NCBI GenBank assembly: GCA_028278025.1
Contig: JANQFE010000154.1
Location: forward strand, 1-52,581
Reading direction: 5' to 3'
DNA from: Thermodesulfobacteriota bacterium
Lineage (GTDB): Bacteria > Desulfobacterota > WTBG01 > CAIYCZ01 > CAIRTM01
DNA: 52,581 nucleotides
The notes beneath the pieces were generated by a model. That model saw only the letters and a list, made by a program, of their open reading frames with translations, did no database searches and was not told the origin of the DNA. Each line of letters starts with the position of its first letter. Within the stretch, counting starts at the first letter, position 1. A program made the translations under genes and the position numbers. Positions 50,658 through 52,581 of the stretch are shown here, in pieces.

Positions 50658-51611
50658 TCAGGCTGTCAGCTGCAGGAACCTGTCCTCTTTTGTTTTCTTT
50701 AAAATCCTTTTGGCCAGCGCAATGTCCTTTTCTATCTGCCTGACAAGGCTTGGTACGTCTGAAAATTTCCGTTCGCCTCTGATACGTTTAACAAAAAAGA
50801 TGGTAATATGCTGACCATACAGGATGTAATCAAAGTCAAAAAGATGTGCTTCAATGCACAGTTTTGTACCGTCAAATGTAGGATTAAAGCCGATATTGAC
50901 AACACCGTCAAACTGTCCGTGAGGTGTTGATGCCCGTATGGCATAGATACCCTGCTGAGGGATCAGGTCTTTTATGTGGCTGAGATTGGCCGTGGGGAAG
51001 CCGATGCGGCGCTGCTTGCCGTGGATTACCTTGCCCGACAGGCTGTAATAAGACCCCAGAAGCTTCTGGGCCAGAGATACCCGGCCTTCTGCTATCAGTT
51101 TTCTGATAGTTGTGCTGCGCACCGGGATGTTCTTGATGGTGATATCCCTTATAACATGCACAGCATATCCGTACTTCTTGCCCCTTTTCTGCAGGAGCTC
51201 TATGGAGCCCTTGCGCTTTTTACCAAAAGCATAATCGTGTCCGATAACAATTTCACGGGGACGGATCCGGTCATAAATAATCTTTTGGATAAACTCTTCC
51301 GGGGTCTTTTCAGCAAAGCTTTTTGTAAATTTTTCACAAATCAGATAGTCTATACCCATTTTTTCAACCAGGTGCGCCTTTTCCGCAAAGGTGGTGATTT
51401 TTAAAGGCTCTGCTTCAGGCCGTAAAATATTTAACGGGTGGGGATCAAACGTATATACAACCGATGCACCGCCGAGTGCCCGGGCGTGTTGGATGATCAT
51501 CTTCAGTATTCTTTGATGTCCGCGATGCACCCCGTCAAAGTTGCCGAGTGTTATAACCGGATTGCGGACCCCCAGTTGTTTAAACCTTCTGCTGCCTTTA
51601 ATGATGTGCAT
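50658..51611 (-). CDS. ribF: Bifunctional riboflavin kinase / FAD synthetase
   Basis: This 317-residue enzyme converts riboflavin to FMN and FAD. The N-terminal adenylyltransferase shows VITLGNFDGVHRGHQRI and VIGHDYAFGKKRKGS. The C-terminal kinase shows GKVIHGKQRRIGFPTANL and GIYAIRA. The length is usual. No FMN riboswitch was recognised upstream. The many flavoproteins in the window would depend on its products. Confidence 0.96.
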   Translation of the reverse strand: MHIIKGSRRFKQLGVRNPVITLGNFDGVHRGHQRILKMIIQHARALGGASVVYTFDPHPLNILRPEAEPLKITTFAEKAHLVEKMGIDYLICEKFTKSFAEKTPEEFIQKIIYDRIRPREIVIGHDYAFGKKRKGSIELLQKRGKKYGYAVHVIRDITIKNIPVRSTTIRKLIAEGRVSLAQKLLGSYYSLSGKVIHGKQRRIGFPTANLSHIKDLIPQQGIYAIRASTPHGQFDGVVNIGFNPTFDGTKLCIEAHLFDFDYILYGQHITIFFVKRIRGERKFSDVPSLVRQIEKDIALAKRILKKTKEDRFLQLTA

Positions 51612-51750
51612 TTGCTTAATAATTATTATCAGCTTTCAGCTGGTTGTTGAGAATGCATTTTACGGGAATTACTATCACAGTGATAACATGTCCGTTGGAA
51701 TTATGTAAAAAGGTAAGGGCAACCGACTACGGACAACTAACCACCGACAA

Positions 51751-52143
51751 TCATATTATAAACATCTTTGCTGTTGCCTGGGCAACTATTGTGCCGTCTT
51801 CTTTATAAACCGTACCACTTGCATATACAACCTTCTTTTTAACAACGTCAACCCGGCCCTCGCACCGCAGTGTTTCCGCTATCCTGGCCGGATTTTTCAG
51901 TTTAGCGGTGATTTCTCCGGTTACAACCTGAAATCCTTTGCAGACAGCCGCCTTGGCCATCACCTCATCCAACAGGGTGATGATTATGCCCCCGTGCAGG
52001 ATATCTTCCCAGCCCTGATATTTTGCTGCCGGGGTGAATGTTGTCAGGGCTTTGTCACCGTTTTCAGGGTAACTGAACTCAAGCTTCAGGCCCTCGGTAT
52101 TATCCCGGCCGCAGGCAAAGCATTTATTATTATCTATAAGCAT
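51751..52143 (-). CDS. PaaI-like hotdog thioesterase
   Basis: The 130 residues have the single hotdog fold pattern, with CFACGRDNTEGLKLEF at the start and WEDILHGGIIITLLDEVMAK as the central helix segment. HGG and the following Asp are catalytic in related acyl-CoA thioesterases. The substrate is unknown. The CFxCG start is common in this subfamily. Confidence 0.85.
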   Translation of the reverse strand: MLIDNNKCFACGRDNTEGLKLEFSYPENGDKALTTFTPAAKYQGWEDILHGGIIITLLDEVMAKAAVCKGFQVVTGEITAKLKNPARIAETLRCEGRVDVVKKKVVYASGTVYKEDGTIVAQATAKMFII

Positions 52144-52212
52144 AGAAGGTTTTTATGCAGTACAACCGCGAAAAATGTTTTATTACCATATTTTGATGAT
52201 GATTATAACTGC

Positions 52213-52241
52213 TTGACAAAATTAATCTTTTATTGTAAATG
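52213..52241 (+). promoter_or_regulatory. Likely promoter of tRNA-Leu
   Basis: TTGACA (52213-52218) and TAAATG (52236-52241) are spaced by 17 bases. The -10 box is weak and lies about 50 bases before the tRNA. Confidence 0.5.
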
Positions 52242-52292
52242 AAACTACATTAAATTGCAACCACTTATAAATTATATGCTATTTTTTTATCG

Positions 52293-52380
52293 GCCGAAGT
52301 GGTGGAACTGGTAGACACGCTAGGTTCAGGACCTAGTGGGCATTGCGCCCGTGGGGGTTCGAGTCCCTTCTTCGGCACCA
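52293..52380 (+). tRNA. tRNA-Leu (anticodon CAG)
   Basis: The acceptor GCCGAAG pairs with CTTCGGC. The anticodon loop TTCAGGA gives CAG. A long variable arm (TGGGCATTGCGCCCG) marks this as a class II tRNA, and A plus encoded CCA end the gene. Confidence 0.97.
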
Positions 52381-52390
52381 TAAAACATTG

Positions 52391-52423
52391 AGCCTGTAAA
52401 TCCGGTGATTTACAGGCTTTTTT
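52391..52423 (+). terminator. Rho-independent terminator of tRNA-Leu
   Basis: AGCCTGTAAAT (52391-52401) and ATTTACAGGCT (52408-52418) form a perfect 11-bp stem with a CCGGTG loop. Six Ts follow. Confidence 0.93.
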
Positions 52424-52581
52424 ATTTTATGGTTGCGGATAGGTCAGGATGGCTGTCAAGACGATTTTTGGCTTCACGGTTGCTGGCTAGTAGTCAGTTC
52501 CATAAATAATATAGCACATATCAGGCAACTGAAATTTCATCCATTTTATAATGCCATTTGAAAATTACTGGTTCTTCATTG

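Noticed and set aside
50553..51750. FMN riboswitch near ribF, or another cofactor riboswitch
   Set aside because: The gap upstream of ribF (51612-51750) is short and shows none of the conserved riboswitch cores.

Overview
The window looks like chromosomal DNA of a Gram-negative bacterium with an anaerobic or oxygen-limited redox lifestyle. The outer-membrane side is shown by a TolC/adaptor/RND efflux operon, lipoproteins and an LPS-type kinase. The redox side is shown by a tungsten/molybdopterin aldehyde:ferredoxin oxidoreductase, a di-heme peroxidase, two multiheme cytochromes, an 8Fe ferredoxin and an FNR-type regulator with a full set of cluster cysteines. The mix, together with RAYT, PIN and BrnT remnants, recalls Desulfobacterota or neighbouring phyla. 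That placement is inference; no rRNA or taxonomic marker was read here.

Layout. 1-798 is a repeat- and palindrome-rich leader. 799-6329 carries aldehyde oxidoreductase, cytochrome c peroxidase, a pterin-binding methyltransferase-like protein and a B12-binding radical SAM protein, all on +. 6587-9181 is a hybrid histidine kinase. 9252-10911 (-) pairs an effector-only TrmB-like protein with a clan GH-A hydrolase-like lipoprotein. 11339-13708 is a secreted PKD-repeat protein. 13.7-16.1 kb is a graveyard: a deleted RAYT element in perfect 19-bp inverted repeats, a PIN protein with a 58-residue partner, and dispersed repeats. 16205-22484 is a TetR-controlled RND efflux operon with an operator lying over the promoter. 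22.5-25.2 kb is a second degraded zone: DUF3467 protein, strong hairpins, IS91-like and IS630-like fragments, a BrnT/CopG toxin-antitoxin pair and a broken cupredoxin-like gene. 25173-26857 holds a DUF1566 secreted protein and a small membrane protein.

27.0-32.9 kb is the most interesting block. It has a MarR regulator with a symmetric operator, an exported flavodoxin, a geranylgeranyl-reductase-like flavoprotein, a 58-residue 2[4Fe-4S] ferredoxin, an FNR-type regulator with an extra cysteine cluster, and a tetraheme cytochrome fused to an ethylbenzene-dehydrogenase-type heme domain. It reads as an oxygen- or redox-responsive electron-transfer module. 33.2-36.6 kb has an FMN split-barrel protein and a MurU/AmgK-like sugar-activation pair with a WaaP-like kinase. 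36928-37944 (-) is a second exported cytochrome with a good terminator.

38.3-45.8 kb is housekeeping: nitroreductase, tmk, holB, RicT/PSP1, metG, pgsA, tRNA-Gly, tRNA-Cys, an FMN reductase and a MobB-MobA fusion. The fusion could serve the cofactor chemistry of molybdopterin enzymes, although the AOR cofactor itself is normally not nucleotide-modified. 45.8-52.4 kb is mostly minus strand: PHP phosphoesterase, SLC13-type permease, sat and cysC (sulfate activation to PAPS), ribF, a hotdog thioesterase, then tRNA-Leu (+) with a clear terminator.

All family calls come from motifs and remembered family patterns; no database search was run.
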